DNA from: Saccoglossus kowalevskii
Lineage: Eukaryota; Hemichordata; Enteropneusta; Harrimaniidae
Direction of reading: 5' to 3'
Assembly: GCF_000003605.2 (NCBI RefSeq)
Contig: NW_003122911.1
Coordinates: 49,018 to 103,682 of the forward strand
Length of the DNA: 54,665 nt
Shown here: piece after piece, positions 25,901 through 38,635 of the stretch
How the letters are laid out: each line of letters starts with the position of its first letter
Numbering within the stretch: position 1 is the stretch's first letter
Made by a program: the position numbers and the translations under genes
Notes under the pieces: generated by a model
Seen by the model: the letters and a program-made list of their open reading frames with translations, nothing else
Database searches by the model: none
What the model was told of the DNA's origin: nothing

Positions 25901-28900
25901 CCATTTTTTTTTTTTAGCTTGTAAAAAATTCTGAATGAGAACCATTTATAGATAATAAATTATATAATATAAATAAATAACGTAAACATTAACCCCTATT
26001 CGGTCAAGTCAATGTAAAAGTATATACTGGCAGGGGCTAGCAGAATACAGGTTAATTGTCTGAATGCATTGACTGGCGTAATTCACAGATGTGCCATTGA
26101 AATAATTAGTTGCATTGGATTTGTAGTTTCTGTTACATATTCATAATCATAGCAGAGTTTTCCAACACATGAATCACATAAGATCAAGTGAATGAATAAT
26201 TCTATTTGATCAATAAATTAGGAGAAAAAATTCACTCATCATGAAATATTAACTTACGGTGAATGACTAGATTTTCTCATCAACTGGATAGATAAGGGAA
26301 TAAATCTGTCAAATTGTCTTACTATCTCAATCATCTTTTCAAAATATTCATACAATTTAAGGTTAATTTAGTGACCCTGAAAACAGATAATTGTACTGAA
26401 TGATAATGTCACAAGTCATACTGTAATGGCTTACGTACCTACTTCACAATGTATCACAGATAGTACATTTAGTTGTACTGTATTTATATATTTTTGTATT
26501 GTATCAAGTATATACATGTAAACTTAGACATACAACCCAGACATTCCGTCTCATATTGTGTTAATTAACTCAATACTAGTAATATATGCTAGCTAAAAAA
26601 AGACATCTTTTACATTTGTCTTCCCTGGCGGCTTAGAGAGATCAGTATTCAACCTTTGACCTATATTATCTAGGGTTCAATCACTGAACCACACTTCAGT
26701 AAGCTACTTGTATTTGCTTTTGCATGAAGTGCAATTTCATACATATTTATTAAGGTTATTAAATATGTATAATATTTATTCATATTTTATGAAATACAAC
26801 AAAAATCATCGATCCTTATTGGTGATGTCAGCATAAATAATTTCCAATATTCTGATGTTATATTTAGAGTCGTATCCATAAAAACTACTATTTACATGAA
26901 TGTGTCAATAATTTGTAGGTCTATTTGTCTAACTTTACCAGTACATGTTTAATTTACATCAAGGTTTTTATAGCTGCAAGGCATGATGGGATTGACCTAG
27001 GAATCACATTATCCAGTCGTTGAATAAAATATGTTGTAATGCTAGTTGCTGAGATAGCAAAGATAAGCCTTGCTCTATGCAAATACACATGTATTGTAAA
27101 CTGCTTTATTTTCATAAATTTTACTGGGGTTCTTAAGACGTCCTTACTTCCATGAAAAGCCTTTTATTTCATCCAAATCAAGAGAATATTACAAATGGCA
27201 AATGTTTAAGGCACCACAGTTGTGTTGTGCATTCAAACAAATACTGTAAAATAATTTATTTATGCTGAACAAAAATTTGTGTAAAGTTTATTTTCACTGA
27301 TTTTTAATGAGTTGAATGTAAAATATAGAAAAAAAAAGAGTATTTTAACTAGATTTTATTCATCTTTTCAGCAAAAATAAATTTTAAGCGAAAATTAATT
27401 AGTTTACAATAGTATGTTATGCATTGTTATACACATTCAATGAAAACACTACAAAATTCAGTGAATATATCTTTTTTCCTATATTTTACATGTTTTCATT
27501 CATGAATACCCGTAGAACCACTGCATGTAATTCATAGTGACATTGGATTACTGATGAGGTACCAGATGTGATTGGCACATGATTGCTAAACTGTATGATT
27601 GATTAGACTACAAATTATTCATGTATTCTGGAAACATTTATAGAGTGAATTACTTAGTGTAAAAGGTTTATCTAGTAAAACTGATTTTATCATGGAGATT
27701 GAAATAAGTACCAGTGAACTGTAGATTAAACTCAATCATTAATTTGTCTTAGTTAGGATTCAGTATTCATGTACTGTGAAATACTTTATTTTAGCTGGAA
27801 TTAATTTTTGCCGAAAAGGCTTTTTGGCCGTTTTGTATGGAATTTATTTTCACTGATTTTTGATGAGTTGAATGTGAAATATAGGAAAAAGGTATATTCG
27901 CTGGATTTTATTTTCACACAATCATCCCTTCAGCGAAAATAAATTCCAAGCGAAAATTAAGTATTCTGCAGTATGTGTGAATTTTTCTTGGATTAATATT
28001 ACCATATTTACTTTATTAGTACATGTACAATTGAGATGTAATTAAAATAATAATAAATAATATTTTAATGATCCAGTGTACATTAACTTTGGTTTATATA
28101 TACTTCTAGATGTGCTACTAATAGAGCATTACAGTACTGATAAAATAACCATTCAACATTTTAACTGAAAACATGTAACTGATTGGTTGTTTGTATGTTT
28201 GATTGACAGGTGGTATAGCTGGAGGTCTAGAAGTCTGCATCACATTTCCCACAGAGTATGTAAAAACACAAATACAGTTAGATGAAAGGTCTGCAAAACC
28301 TAAATACAAAGGACCAGTGGATTGTATTAAATACACATGGAGAAATTATGGCTACTTTGGTTTCTATCGGGGTCTCAGTGTACTTATATATGGTTCCGTT
28401 CCAAAGGCGGCTGTCAGGTAAGCCATTATATAGTCCATAAAGTACCCTTACTCACAACCCCTAAAGAGGGTACATAGATTAGGGTTGAGTTGCGGCAATT
28501 ATTTTTGATATTATGCAATGAGACTAATTGAATTTATTTTTCTTCTGGCTTTAATATTGTTTTATAACTGTTGAACTAACATACCTTCCTTTTACTGTAC
28601 TAGTATTAATGGTTAAAAAGACTTGAAATTTGTATTTAAGTTTGTGCATTAGTTAACCCTTGCTAACTCTGTCCCCTCTCATGTGTGAATACAATTGGGT
28701 CTACCCGATATGCAAACATATAAGATTAACTTAAATAAAACATTACTTATATAAGGGCAGTTATGTGTTTATTACTGAAAAATGATGTAATTATGCTAAT
28801 AGATATATTATTAATTATGTTACAACCAAGGGCATAAAAGTGTGTTCTTCGCACATACACTGCAAGTTTAGAGATGCATGTAAAACACAAGTTATCTGTT

Positions 28901-31483
28901 TTTTTGTTTTGCTTTTTAGCGACATACGCTCATAATTTCACAGCAAATACTTGATGAGGCATAAACAATGAATAATACAACACTCTTGGTGCACATTTCT
29001 ACAAGAAACAGTCACGCTATTCTGTCCCTGGTTGTATATATGGATAGTTGTTTTGCAAAATAAACCACTTCTTATTATCTCTCTTTCTCAAATTTTACAG
29101 ATTTGGTGCTAATGAGTTTTTCAAAAACCAGTGGCGTCAGCGTAACAATGGTAAAATAAGCAAACTTGGTAGTATGTTTTGTGGTCTTGGTGCTGGTATA
29201 TCAGAAGCCATCTTAGCTGTCACTCCCATGGAGACCATTAAGGTGAAATTTATCCATGACCAGACATCAACAAATCCAAAATTTAAGGGTTTCTTCCACG
29301 GATGTAGAATGATTGTACGAAATGAAGGTGAGTACTGACTAGAAATATTGGCTTTCATCGTGTAGTACACATGTTAGGGTCGGGTGAGGTGGGGTACTCA
29401 GTTGTTGAAATTAAAAATAAAAGTTTTCTATCTATTGAATGGTTAGTGAATAAAAGTGATTTTCTGTCCCTAACAAGATACATTATAACATAAAAAATTG
29501 AAAAAAAATTCTTGGCTGAAAATCTGAAATTATTTTTTCTTGACATTAGCAACTCGGGACCATTACATGTACATCTTTATTCGTCTGTCAACATAGTCAG
29601 GCATTTTGTTTATTTACCTCTCCCAGCTAAAATCTGCTTGTCTGGGACAGATGGACAGGCCTTAATTTTTACCCCTGGTACATGTTGAGAAGAATCTGCT
29701 TTCAGATCTGTGATAGGGCTATTGCTTCTGATCTAAGTATTCAATCAATCCCTAAGCCAGAATTACATTTGGAGTGAGTCCATTTAATTGTGACTGATGG
29801 GTACACACTTCACAGTCGTAACACTGAGATGGTATACACTATATTCTGATGAGTCCTTTTTCTCTTCTCTTTTAATCAGGTTTCGGTGGTATATATCAAG
29901 GTGCAACGGCAACCATCATCAAACAAGGTAGCAACCAAGCAATTCGTTTCCTAGTCATGGACTCGATGAGGTCATGGTATCGAATTAAATATAGCATTGA
30001 TGAGAAAAAGGCACTGAATCCATTTGTGACTGCCGCAATGGGTGGCTTCGCTGGTGCTTGCTCTGTCTTTGGTAATACTCCTATTGATGTGGTGAAAACA
30101 AGAATGCAGGTAGGCTTTTGTGATTAGTCCCCATCAGATGTAGACAGAGACGTCTGTTTTGAGTTGATGCATTTCTAGTACATGCCTGTACCAATTTTGC
30201 TCAAATTTGATAACAAAATCATAATAGTATACATATGCTCTTAAAGAGTGTTGATCGCTGCACCATGCATGTGTGACATTAGTGTCGATAAATATTAATT
30301 TTCCCACAATCAGATGCGCTCTAATGAAAATCACGACTACAAGCTTTGACCTGAGTGCAAGGTGCACTAATTACCGCTGCTGTGCCCTCCAATCACCAAA
30401 GAAATTATCTAGTTAAAGTCTGGTAGCATCCAATTTATTTGCACAAAAGTCAAAGTCATCATCTTGTGTTCATACAAGTCCCATATCTCAAGCATGCACG
30501 ACCACCGCCCTTCAAATTAGTTGCATATCATTGACTTTTAACCGAATTGCAGCCATTTTTGTCTCTTAAAACACCAAAATTCAAGAACCATTTCTAAAGT
30601 TCACTCTGGATGATTTTGAAATATTCGGTTACATATCATCATGTCGCTTTTAATTTCCTGCATTGTAATAAATTGTATTTCTTTGTAGGGTCTTGATGCT
30701 CATAAATACAAAAGCACATGGGACTGTATTGTAAAGATAGCAAAACATGAAGGAGGCAAAGCGTAAGTAAATGAATAACTACAGTATACCCCCTGGTATT
30801 GAAAGTGAATGTTTCTAACTATTAAAAATACAATATAAAAAAAAATTACATATCTTAATATTTTTCTGGGTGAAAGAGTGTATCGAATAAATGACAAAAA
30901 AAGAAAGGGTACCTGTACTTGTTACCATGGAAATAATGTTTTTGTAACTACCAACATTGTGTTGAATCCTACTCTGGTGGCTATTTTGAATTGCCAAACT
31001 AATCAAAATACAACTGATTCATATATGGTAAGTACATACATTTGTACACACTACCGTAAAAACTCAATAAATTCATGATAGTAAAAATAATTGTTTTTTT
31101 TAAGAACGTGAATATCAGCTTACAAATGGAAATTATTACCAGTATGATGTGTTGTGATTTCTGACTGTGATCACCAACTAAGTATACAGCGAAAAAATTA
31201 TTGAACTTGAACATGTTATAGATGAATTTTAATTGAGTTTTATGGTAGTTTTGTATCTAATATTACCCTTCATTGTTTAATACTCCCATTTTGCATACGT
31301 TGCAGTAGCCTTGTAATAACCTCAAATATTCTTTATTTATTTATTTTTTTTGTTCTCTCTAGATTCTACAAGGGTACTGTTCCCCGTTTGACTAGAGTTT
31401 GTTTGGACGTAGCTCTCGTATTTGTACTATACGATCAAGTACTTACTCTTATCAACAAGGTGGAAGGAATGATAAAGAAATAA
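19928..31483 (+). CDS. SLC25A1: SLC25A1, mitochondrial tricarboxylate (citrate) carrier (6 coding exons, 327 aa)
   Basis: Exons: 19928-20051, 28210-28417, 29101-29327, 29880-30109, 30689-30762, 31363-31483 (TAA 31481-31483). All introns are GT-AG and in phase; the product is 327 aa against 311 in human. It exchanges mitochondrial citrate for malate or another tricarboxylate across the inner membrane, supplying cytosolic acetyl-CoA. The three carrier signatures are PTEYVK (55-60), PMETIK (153-158) and PIDVVK (254-259). Further near-identical stretches are [41 protein letters not shown] and RVCLDVA near the C terminus. The N-terminal 35 residues are lineage-specific. Intron 1 is 8.2 kb and holds several transposon remnants. 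The gene is divergent from TEKT1. A poly(A)-signal hexamer overlaps the stop codon (31479-31484), but a better one is at 33964. Confidence 0.96.
21139..21845. mobile_element. ~705-bp DNA transposon with TA duplication and subterminal repeats
   Basis: Terminal inverted repeats gttgtgttcacg (21140) and cgtgaacgcaac (ends 21843) are flanked on both sides by TA. The inner ends repeat the motif ttagcccgtgctaag or its reverse many times (near 21161, 21260, 21655, 21688, 21751, 21787, 21810), a subterminal array typical of transposase binding. It is far richer in GC than the host intron. A 96-codon frame at 21373-21663 (+) has no recognisable transposase motif. Confidence 0.75.
22210..22560. repeat. 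Imperfect direct duplication
   Basis: The stretch around 22230-22290 (gacaatagtggttcttggca, gatgttgtgtctttaat) recurs near 22510-22555 as gacaatagtggtccaaggtg and gatgttacacctttaatt. It looks like two diverged copies of a short repeat. Confidence 0.45.
23121..23205. mobile_element. MITE family B, truncated
   Basis: It begins tgctgtaaacacattaatta, then has ttcgctggttttaattta. The right half is missing. Confidence 0.5.
24055..24233. mobile_element. MITE family A, SLC25A1 intron 1
   Basis: It starts tactgtcaaatactttattt and ends ttcctattttatagt, with ttgttttcactgatttttga and tatattcgctggattttatt inside. Its reverse complement aligns with 4693-4867. Confidence 0.7.
24690..24863. mobile_element. 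Short hAT-like MITE
   Basis: The terminal inverted repeats cagggtttgcgcta and ttaacgcaatccctg match hAT-type CAGGG...CCCTG ends. A clean 8-bp target duplication is not visible. About 174 bp, non-coding. Confidence 0.55.
25985..26056. repeat. Short interspersed repeat related to 7049-7115
   Basis: It shares ggtcaagtcaatgta, aagta and an inverted attaaccc / ggttaat pair with 7049-7115 in RMND1 intron 5. Its length suggests a small MITE. Confidence 0.45.
27242..27414. mobile_element. MITE family A, SLC25A1 intron 1
   Basis: It begins tactgtaaaataatttattt and ends gcgaaaattaattagtttac. It contains ttattttcactgatttttaa and tgagttgaatgtaaaatata. Confidence 0.7.
27772..27973. mobile_element. MITE family A, fullest copy, SLC25A1 intron 1
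   Basis: The ends are tactgtgaaatactttattt and gcgaaaattaagtattctgc followed by agta. The internal palindromic halves pair as ttttagctggaattaatttt and cgaaaataaattccaagcga. It lies only about 360 bp from the copy at 27242. Confidence 0.75.
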
Positions 31484-32544
31484 AAACTTTATTTATTTCT
31501 ATCACTAAGAACAGGGACTGAGATTACAGCTATGTACAACAGATAGCCTGAATGAATACTGTCCTACTAGGATTATTATATTCACTGAAATATAGAAGAA
31601 AAAAACGATTTTATGTGAAATAGCAAATTTGACAAATTTTCTAGGTAACATACTTGTAAGCTGTAGCTGGTGTTTTATTGAACGCATTTGAAATACTTTC
31701 TTGAAATGTTTTAACCTGTTTACGTGCCAGTTGTGTGGGTATCCGTATATATATTTTCATAAATAGGATGTACCATTTACTAAAAGGGGGTGGATAGGTT
31801 AAAACAGATTTGGGGCTGTTTTTAAATTTAGAAAGACATTTTCAACACTTTTTTTTCGATTGTCCTAGCATATAATGCAATATGGTTGTACTACTATTAG
31901 TGGATACAGAGTAGGGATGATGATAGGTGTGCACACTTCTGTATATGTATGTCTTGAGTAAATTCTTGGGCAATTTCTTCTACACTTTGTATCTCATTGG
32001 GTTCAATCCATACATAAAACTATTGTATGATACTGGTAGGAAACCTCTACACACCCCTACATATGGAAATCTGTTTTCCCAATTTGAAGATTTAATAGCA
32101 TTCGTAAGGGACCACAATAACATTTTCACTGCTACTCAATTTTACGTTGTTTTTTTTAGTCTGTCAAAAAAAAATTCTGAATGCTGTTTTCAGTATCTTT
32201 TCTGCTACCAATGCATTTTATTTTATTTTATGGAATACAATCTAAATACATAACATTGTATTGACAGCAATTCATATTGACAATAATGTATATGATATAT
32301 ATTGTATAGTTCTCTGGTGCTTCTTTACCAAGAGCAAACAACAAAAAAGTTTTTAGTGCATTTTTAAATAGCTTTCATCTTTCGCCAGTAAATATGAAAT
32401 ATCATTTTCATCATTTGGTACTTTTGATTTTTATTCTAATTTTCATATTATCTGTACAGTATGATTTCTGTGATCTGTACAGTCTGATTGAACCCAAATG
32501 AAAATTGTCTTTTCATCAATTATTCTCTGATTTGGTTTTTATTT

Positions 32545-32667
32545 CTGTAAACTCTGCTGTTAAATGAAATCCGCTAAATTAATACCATGTGAACATAAAT
32601 AATTACATTGTTTCACTAAAAAATTTATGAATTTAATTCCCAGTAAAAATGAATGCTTTTACAGTAA
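32545..32667. mobile_element. MITE family B fragment
   Basis: It is bounded by ctgtaaa and tttacagta and contains atccgctaaattaa and atgaatttaattcccagta. It is shortened to about 120 bp. Confidence 0.6.
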
Positions 32668-32800
32668 ACTAAATGTTTGTGAGAGTTATACCATTTAGAA
32701 ACATGAAGCTCATTTTTTACAAAATTTAGTCAGAATGAAATTTGTATTTTATCTGTACACCTTAAATTTGATGTATTGATGTGTTCACATATTAAATGAG

Positions 32801-33166
32801 ACATTCAACTCAGCACTTGTTATGAATCAACATTATGTCAATATTCCTGCAAGGCTTGCGTATGTTCATGGATGTTTACATAATGTTGACTCTCTCATCA
32901 ACATTCAGGTCAACATGTGTTATGAATCAACATTATGTCAACATTCAGCTCAACACGTGTTATGAGTCAACATTCAGTTCAACATGCTTAACAAAACAAC
33001 GTCAACATTCAGCTCAACACATGTTGTGAATCAACATTATGTCAACATTCAGCTCAACACGTGTTATGAATCAACATTATGTCAACATTCAGCTCAACAC
33101 ATGTTGTGAATCAACATTATGTCAACATTCAGCTCAACACGTGTTATGAATCAACATTATGTCAAC
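32801..33166. repeat. 40-bp minisatellite with CACGTG core
   Basis: The unit is about 40 bp: caacattatgtcaacattca then gctcaacacgtgttatgaat. It repeats about eight or nine times with variation, the first copies being most degenerate. Most units carry the palindrome aacacgtgtt or its variant aacacatgtt. Confidence 0.85.
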
Positions 33167-33963
33167 TTACCTTTTATACAACATCATTTTATTAACTCAA
33201 TACAGTACTAAATATTAAGGTCTAAAAGAATTTGTATTGAAATTTTTGTTTTCCTGGATTTTAAAAGAACTTTCTGTGCATGTATGTGCTTTTCATCATT
33301 TGGGTGCACAGTTACCATTGATGTATTCACCCCTGGTATCTCATGGTCCCCCTCAATAATACCACCTCTGTCAACATGAATGAACTCGTCAGTACATTTA
33401 TATTTGTTTTGGGATTGTTTCATACAACGAAGAACATATTAGCACTGTTCTTAGAACACGTTGCTTTTAGGTGTGAACTTGATAATGTAGTTCATATTTG
33501 TTTTCTTTAAAATGCCAAGCAATAATTCAATTCAGTGATCATATTTGCAACTAAACCTGGTACTGTACTGTAGAGTTCAGTTTTTTTTAGCGAGAATTGT
33601 TTTTGTTCATATGTCTTGTATTTGTATTCATTATTGTATGCATTTTGCCATTGACAATATTCACCTCTGAAACAAAAATCTATTTCACAGTTTTAAACAA
33701 ATTTGGTGTGAAACATTGGCAGAAAACGACTGAATTCTTGGTGAATTCTATGTCTTGTGGTGGCGCTATTCATTATTGGAAGTGCTTTTCTTTTAAACTG
33801 ACCGGTGATACTACATACTAGTATAGTATGATAAATTAGTCCCATGGTGTGGCTTGGATATTCTATTTTAAATGTACATGTAGGTTCAGGGCTTAGGGAG
33901 CACATGGAGGATGATTTACAATATGATTTTAAATGTTTGTGTAACTAGTGATTTACCATTGTC

Positions 33964-33969
33964 AATAAA
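33964..33969 (+). terminator. Candidate distal SLC25A1 poly(A) signal
   Basis: AATAAA is followed 20 bp later by a T-rich tract, about 2.5 kb past the stop. Assignment is tentative. Confidence 0.35.
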
Positions 33970-34058
33970 CTTATGAAGGAGTGAGAGTCTTTTTTTTTAT
34001 TGATTACTCTCATCTTGTTGTAGTCTTTAGGTAACTAACTACAGGAATAACAAAGGAA

Positions 34059-34415
34059 TAGACCATTTTCCGTACACTGCGAGAATCACGCGTTATGCGT
34101 GAAATCGAACGTAAAAACAGAACAAACAAAGGTCGTAGTGGCGTCAAACATCGCTTGGGATTCGACAAACGCGAAAGTATTTTGGGGACATTTCCATGCT
34201 TAATAATGTGCTGTCCACATTTGATGATAGGCAATTTCGATTAAGTAAGGGTATTCGGAAGCAATATTCCTCTGTCGAAGATCGGCCGGTCGGTGTGAGC
34301 TACGAAATAAGGAAATTCGAGTTCAAAATCAAATCGTTCGATTTTTGCGGCAGACGTTCGACGCGCATCTTTCATGCATCTCGCGAGATCTCGCAATTGT
34401 ACGGAAAATGGTCTA
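34059..34415. mobile_element. GC-rich MITE with 17-bp perfect terminal inverted repeats
   Basis: tagaccattttccgtac at 34059 pairs exactly with gtacggaaaatggtcta ending 34415. The inside is CpG-rich (cgcgttatgcgtgaaatcga, tcgcgagatctcgc) in strongly AT-rich DNA, which points to recent insertion. No transposase is seen. An older copy is at 6790-7013. Confidence 0.8.
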
Positions 34416-34479
34416 TTACAGGAGATATCTCACTGTTACTACATCAGGAGATGAATCTGTAAACACATGTTCATAGATA

Positions 34480-37400
34480 CACCTTATTGTAGATGCATGT
34501 CAGTGGACACCTCGCTATAACATGTCAAGATATGCCTAATCAGAATAACAGAATAAAACCACACACATGCAAACAAAAAACGAGGCATTATTGTTCATGT
34601 AAAGGTTTAAGTTTTATTGTTTTAATACAGGGCAAATTTTTATTTTGAAAACTCAATGAACACAATTTTAACGTACATTATATAACCATAGATGGTCAAT
34701 GGTATAACCATTAAGGAGCTTATCCTGTGACATTCTAAACCAGCTGTACACTTCAGCAGAAAAATATAATGTGCCCTCTATAGGCAACATACAGAAATGC
34801 CATCCATTGTATCGGCTGAACCATTACTTTTAAAGCAAGACAAAAAATGTCTCAACAGTGCGTCAGCAAAAAAATGTTATAGGAAGAGTAATGTTTGACA
34901 TTGTTTCTTAAAACCCCTGTTTTAACCAGTCTGTAGCATAGAGAAGATAAACTTAAATTATTTCCTTATTATTGCTTCAAATAAGAGTTCCAGTTTATTT
35001 AAAAACAATATTTTTCTGTCAGGGGAGAAAAAAGAATTTATTTTAGTAATCATTAATGTGAAAAATGTACACTGCAATAAATCGTGAAAGAACTTTTGTG
35101 AATATAAATATGGAAATAAATAAATTACCTGAGAAAATAAATATAATAATTAAAACAATAACAAATTATAAAAATAGCAAATCAGTTGGAAGATGGAAAA
35201 TATTAGTGGATGATCAATTTTAATGGTGGTGCTTGTTTCCATGGAAACATACTAGTAGATAGAACTTTACTAGGCTAGTTTTCAATTTTAAAATACAATT
35301 AAGTCACATGTGACATACATGTGTAAATTGTTTTTCATAAAAAAAAATCCATGAAATTCCAGCACAAGTTTTATACCAGCTTCAAAGAGTCATGGTACGA
35401 CATAATACCTATATGAAAAGACATTACAAAACAAAATTGATTAATTAAAAATAAATTATTGTTATTTTACAAATAAAACGATTGCCTGATAACCATTTAT
35501 GGGGGGGGGGGTTGCTCACCGGGCGATTGGCATTTGATTTGTGACAAAAATCAAATAATTACAAAACTGTGTTGTTCTATTTCAGCGAAATTTGACATAA
35601 AATGTTTTTTTTTTTTCAACACTGTCAAAGAGAGTTCATTCACTACAATTTTTTTTTCAAATTAGTTTAAGCAATACTGAATTAATCTAAATTTCTTTTA
35701 CCTTTCCTTCAAAAAGATCTTTAGCATTAATGTTGAAAGTGTAGTTTATTCAAAATGTTTATATTACTAGTCTTGAAATTAAACAATAATAGATTGTGGC
35801 ACAAATGTATGGGGGAAATTTGTCGCGAACACATTTGATGCAGTGTTGAACATAAAGTTTTGGTGTTTCAAAGAAGAAAAAAGATAATTGTGTCTAAAAT
35901 CACTAGCTCTATATAGCTATACTCCACGTTATGAAATTATCTATTATTTCATGATTATCAACTCTATAAAAATGTGATTATAATGCCAAAATGAGAAGAA
36001 AAAAACATTTTAAAGCATGAACCTCAAAATATAGGGATTCTCATAGACACAACGGAATCAAAAATTGACAAGTTTTGTGGGGACAGTAAAGCTTGGACTA
36101 TCATATATCAGAATTATGAACACTGCCCTCTATGGCAGTTTTACAACTATATATTAATATATACGAAATACATGTCCATTCAGTCATAATATTTTATGAT
36201 TTTGATTAATAATATGTCAAATAAGTGCAGCACAGTCTCCGAGTTAAATTACATATATGTTACCATAGCAACAAGCAGTACCTTTGTATATCGGTAATAT
36301 GACTTCTATTACATCACAATTATTAAATTCTGAAGAAAAAAAATTTCATGAGAGTAATGGTTGTCAGAAAAATTACAATAATTTGTGGCAGACATGATTT
36401 CACGGTGATTCTTTATCAAATGGTATACTTTTTTTTTAAAAAACAAATTTTGATCACAAATAAGATAAACAAATAAATTAAGTAATGGACAATGAATAAC
36501 TGAATCAAAACAAATACTAGTAAATAAATATTTAATTAAAATACAAATCAACAATGATTAGCATTATTTAAAAATATTCACAACAAAAAAATAAAATATG
36601 AAATATTGTAACATCGTTATTCGCATTCTTAATGGATGCCGATGTACAATTTCAAAATAAACTTTCATATTTATTATTCACAAATTCTCAAAATAATAAT
36701 AAAAACAGGTAAGATAAAAAAAATTAATTGAATTAAGTATTCGGCAGTTATGACAGATTGTATCTATTTTTAAAATTTGCTTTGAGCATAAGATAACATG
36801 GAATTTGTATACAAAAGTGTGACATACGGACCAAACAATGGTTTCTTTTTTATCATAAACCAATCAAAAAACACATGCAGCCATATGGTCATGTAGATCA
36901 TTAGACAAGCATAGTCAAAAGCATATACACCCATGTCATCACACTACAATACAAGAATTAACATGTTTTATGCAATGGAATGTGGAATAATTTTGCTTGC
37001 TCAGTATAAATTCATTTAAGGCAGCCATATTGTTTTATTTTTTGGTTTTGTAATTTAGCTATTGAATTATTTAGTTTTAACATTTAGTCGCGACACCAAG
37101 TATCAATCAATATCAGGTGTCTCTGGAAATGTAATCAATAGAAAGCAATAGTCAGTAAAATCTAATTATCAACATCGCATTCTAACCACATTTGTTCAAA
37201 TGTTTAAATATATGAACATGTTTTTGAAAATTATTTTATATGAAAAAAACTACATCATGTAATAGAATATAGGAAGTGTGTAAATTTCAACAATTTAAAT
37301 AAATTATTAAATGTTTGTATTCATAAAAAAAAAAAATTAAAAATTTTAACAAATCTCATAGTTCAGGTAAAGATGAACAAGGCCAAAAAATAAATAAATA

Positions 37401-38600
37401 TAAATATCTGGTCACCACATACGTCAGAATAAAGCTAAGAATCGCATCTTATTTCTTGTGTTATTGTTGAATATTTCTATGAATGACCATAATAAATTAT
37501 TTTCACAGCAATTATAAAATATGCCCGTCAACACATATACGGTACATCACATCACAAAACCAGTGGAAAAAAAAAAGTTTTTTACCAGAATACCACAAAA
37601 TATGTACTCTGTATCAATCAAAAAATACCTGCCAGTATGTACAAAGCATCATGTAAGTCACTCAGAAATGTTCCATTTTCGATCATGCCCATGTAAGTTT
37701 ATATATCCAGTATGCAATGCACATTACTGTGAACTTTATTGTCTTTGTGCATTGTTCCTGTATCTCATTAGTATAAAATTATGTTTCACATGATTTTGAT
37801 AAGCATATTACGGTAAATATCGCCAAAGGCAAAACAAAAAGTTTGGGTTTTTGTCATTTAACGTATCAATTTCACACATCATTGAAGTGTGCGACACACG
37901 GTGAATGGGGAAACATTTGTTTTCTGTTTCAGATAATGTTTTATCAATTCAAATCAAACTTTATAATTCATGTAATCATTAACATTATTTACTAATTGTA
38001 TCTTGTTGTCATGGTAATGAATCATCTTAATACAAAAAATACTAAAACCACATCACCATGTAATTTTTTTAATTTTCCCTGGGACGAGAAAAAAAAAAAC
38101 CTTTGTGGGCCGGCACAGTAAAAATAATGCAGAAAATATACAGTGCGTTGTATAAATACTACAAAAATATGTCTTCTATTAATAATGTATGTGCTTAGTA
38201 AATTTTGATTCTCAGTCAAATCTCTTGGTGCAATTCTAAATGTGTGCGAAAATACTTATTGCCAAGCATATTTAGTTTGTTTTCTGGTGATTAGTCTGTC
38301 TCAGACATAAAATTCCACAGGAATTATTTATTTTTTTACATTAGCCATTATGGAATGCAGGGAAATGGCGCCCTCATGTGGCACTAAAGTGTACACTTAA
38401 GGCCAGCTTGAAAAGAATTTGTGTTTATACATTAAATTTGTTTATTAAAGTGTTATAGAACTTTAATGGTTCATGCAATACCATCTAAATTTACTTTACC
38501 ACACGACTCGCAGATTCAGGAAGAATTCAGGATTCATACTCCCTAATACATTGTAATGGGTTCAGTGAGTTTCACTGTGTCAAATAAATCAAACAGTTAA
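34480..38600. other. AT-rich stretch without genes or recognised repeats
   Basis: No exon, MITE or LINE piece was recognised in about 4.1 kb, unlike the rest of the window. It could be a long 3' UTR of the minus-strand vWA gene (minus AATAAA motifs occur at 38446-38441 and near 34615) or simple intergenic DNA. Confidence 0.4.
38441..38446 (-). terminator. Candidate proximal poly(A) signal of the vWA gene
   Basis: Minus-strand AATAAA lies about 190 nt past the vWA stop codon. Other hexamers further left make the true site uncertain. Confidence 0.35.
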
Positions 38601-38635
38601 ATCCCAAAATAGAATGAAAAGTTAGTTTTTAAAAT

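Larger units (their letters stand above)
20052..28209. other. SLC25A1 intron 1 (8.2 kb)
   Basis: It is bounded by GTGAGT and ttgacag. It contains the elements listed separately at 21139, 23121, 24055, 24690, 25985, 27242 and 27772. No alternative coding exon was recognised. Confidence 0.85.
31484..34000 (+). other. Probable SLC25A1 3' UTR
   Basis: No exon is supported. The stretch contains a family B MITE fragment and a 40-bp minisatellite. AATAAA at 33964-33969, followed by a T-rich tract, is a plausible distal end; the hexamer at the stop codon is an alternative. Confidence 0.4.

Noticed and set aside
26640-26700. tRNA-like gggttcaatcactgaacc
   Set aside because: It resembles a T-arm, but no acceptor stem, D-arm or anticodon arm can be folded around it.
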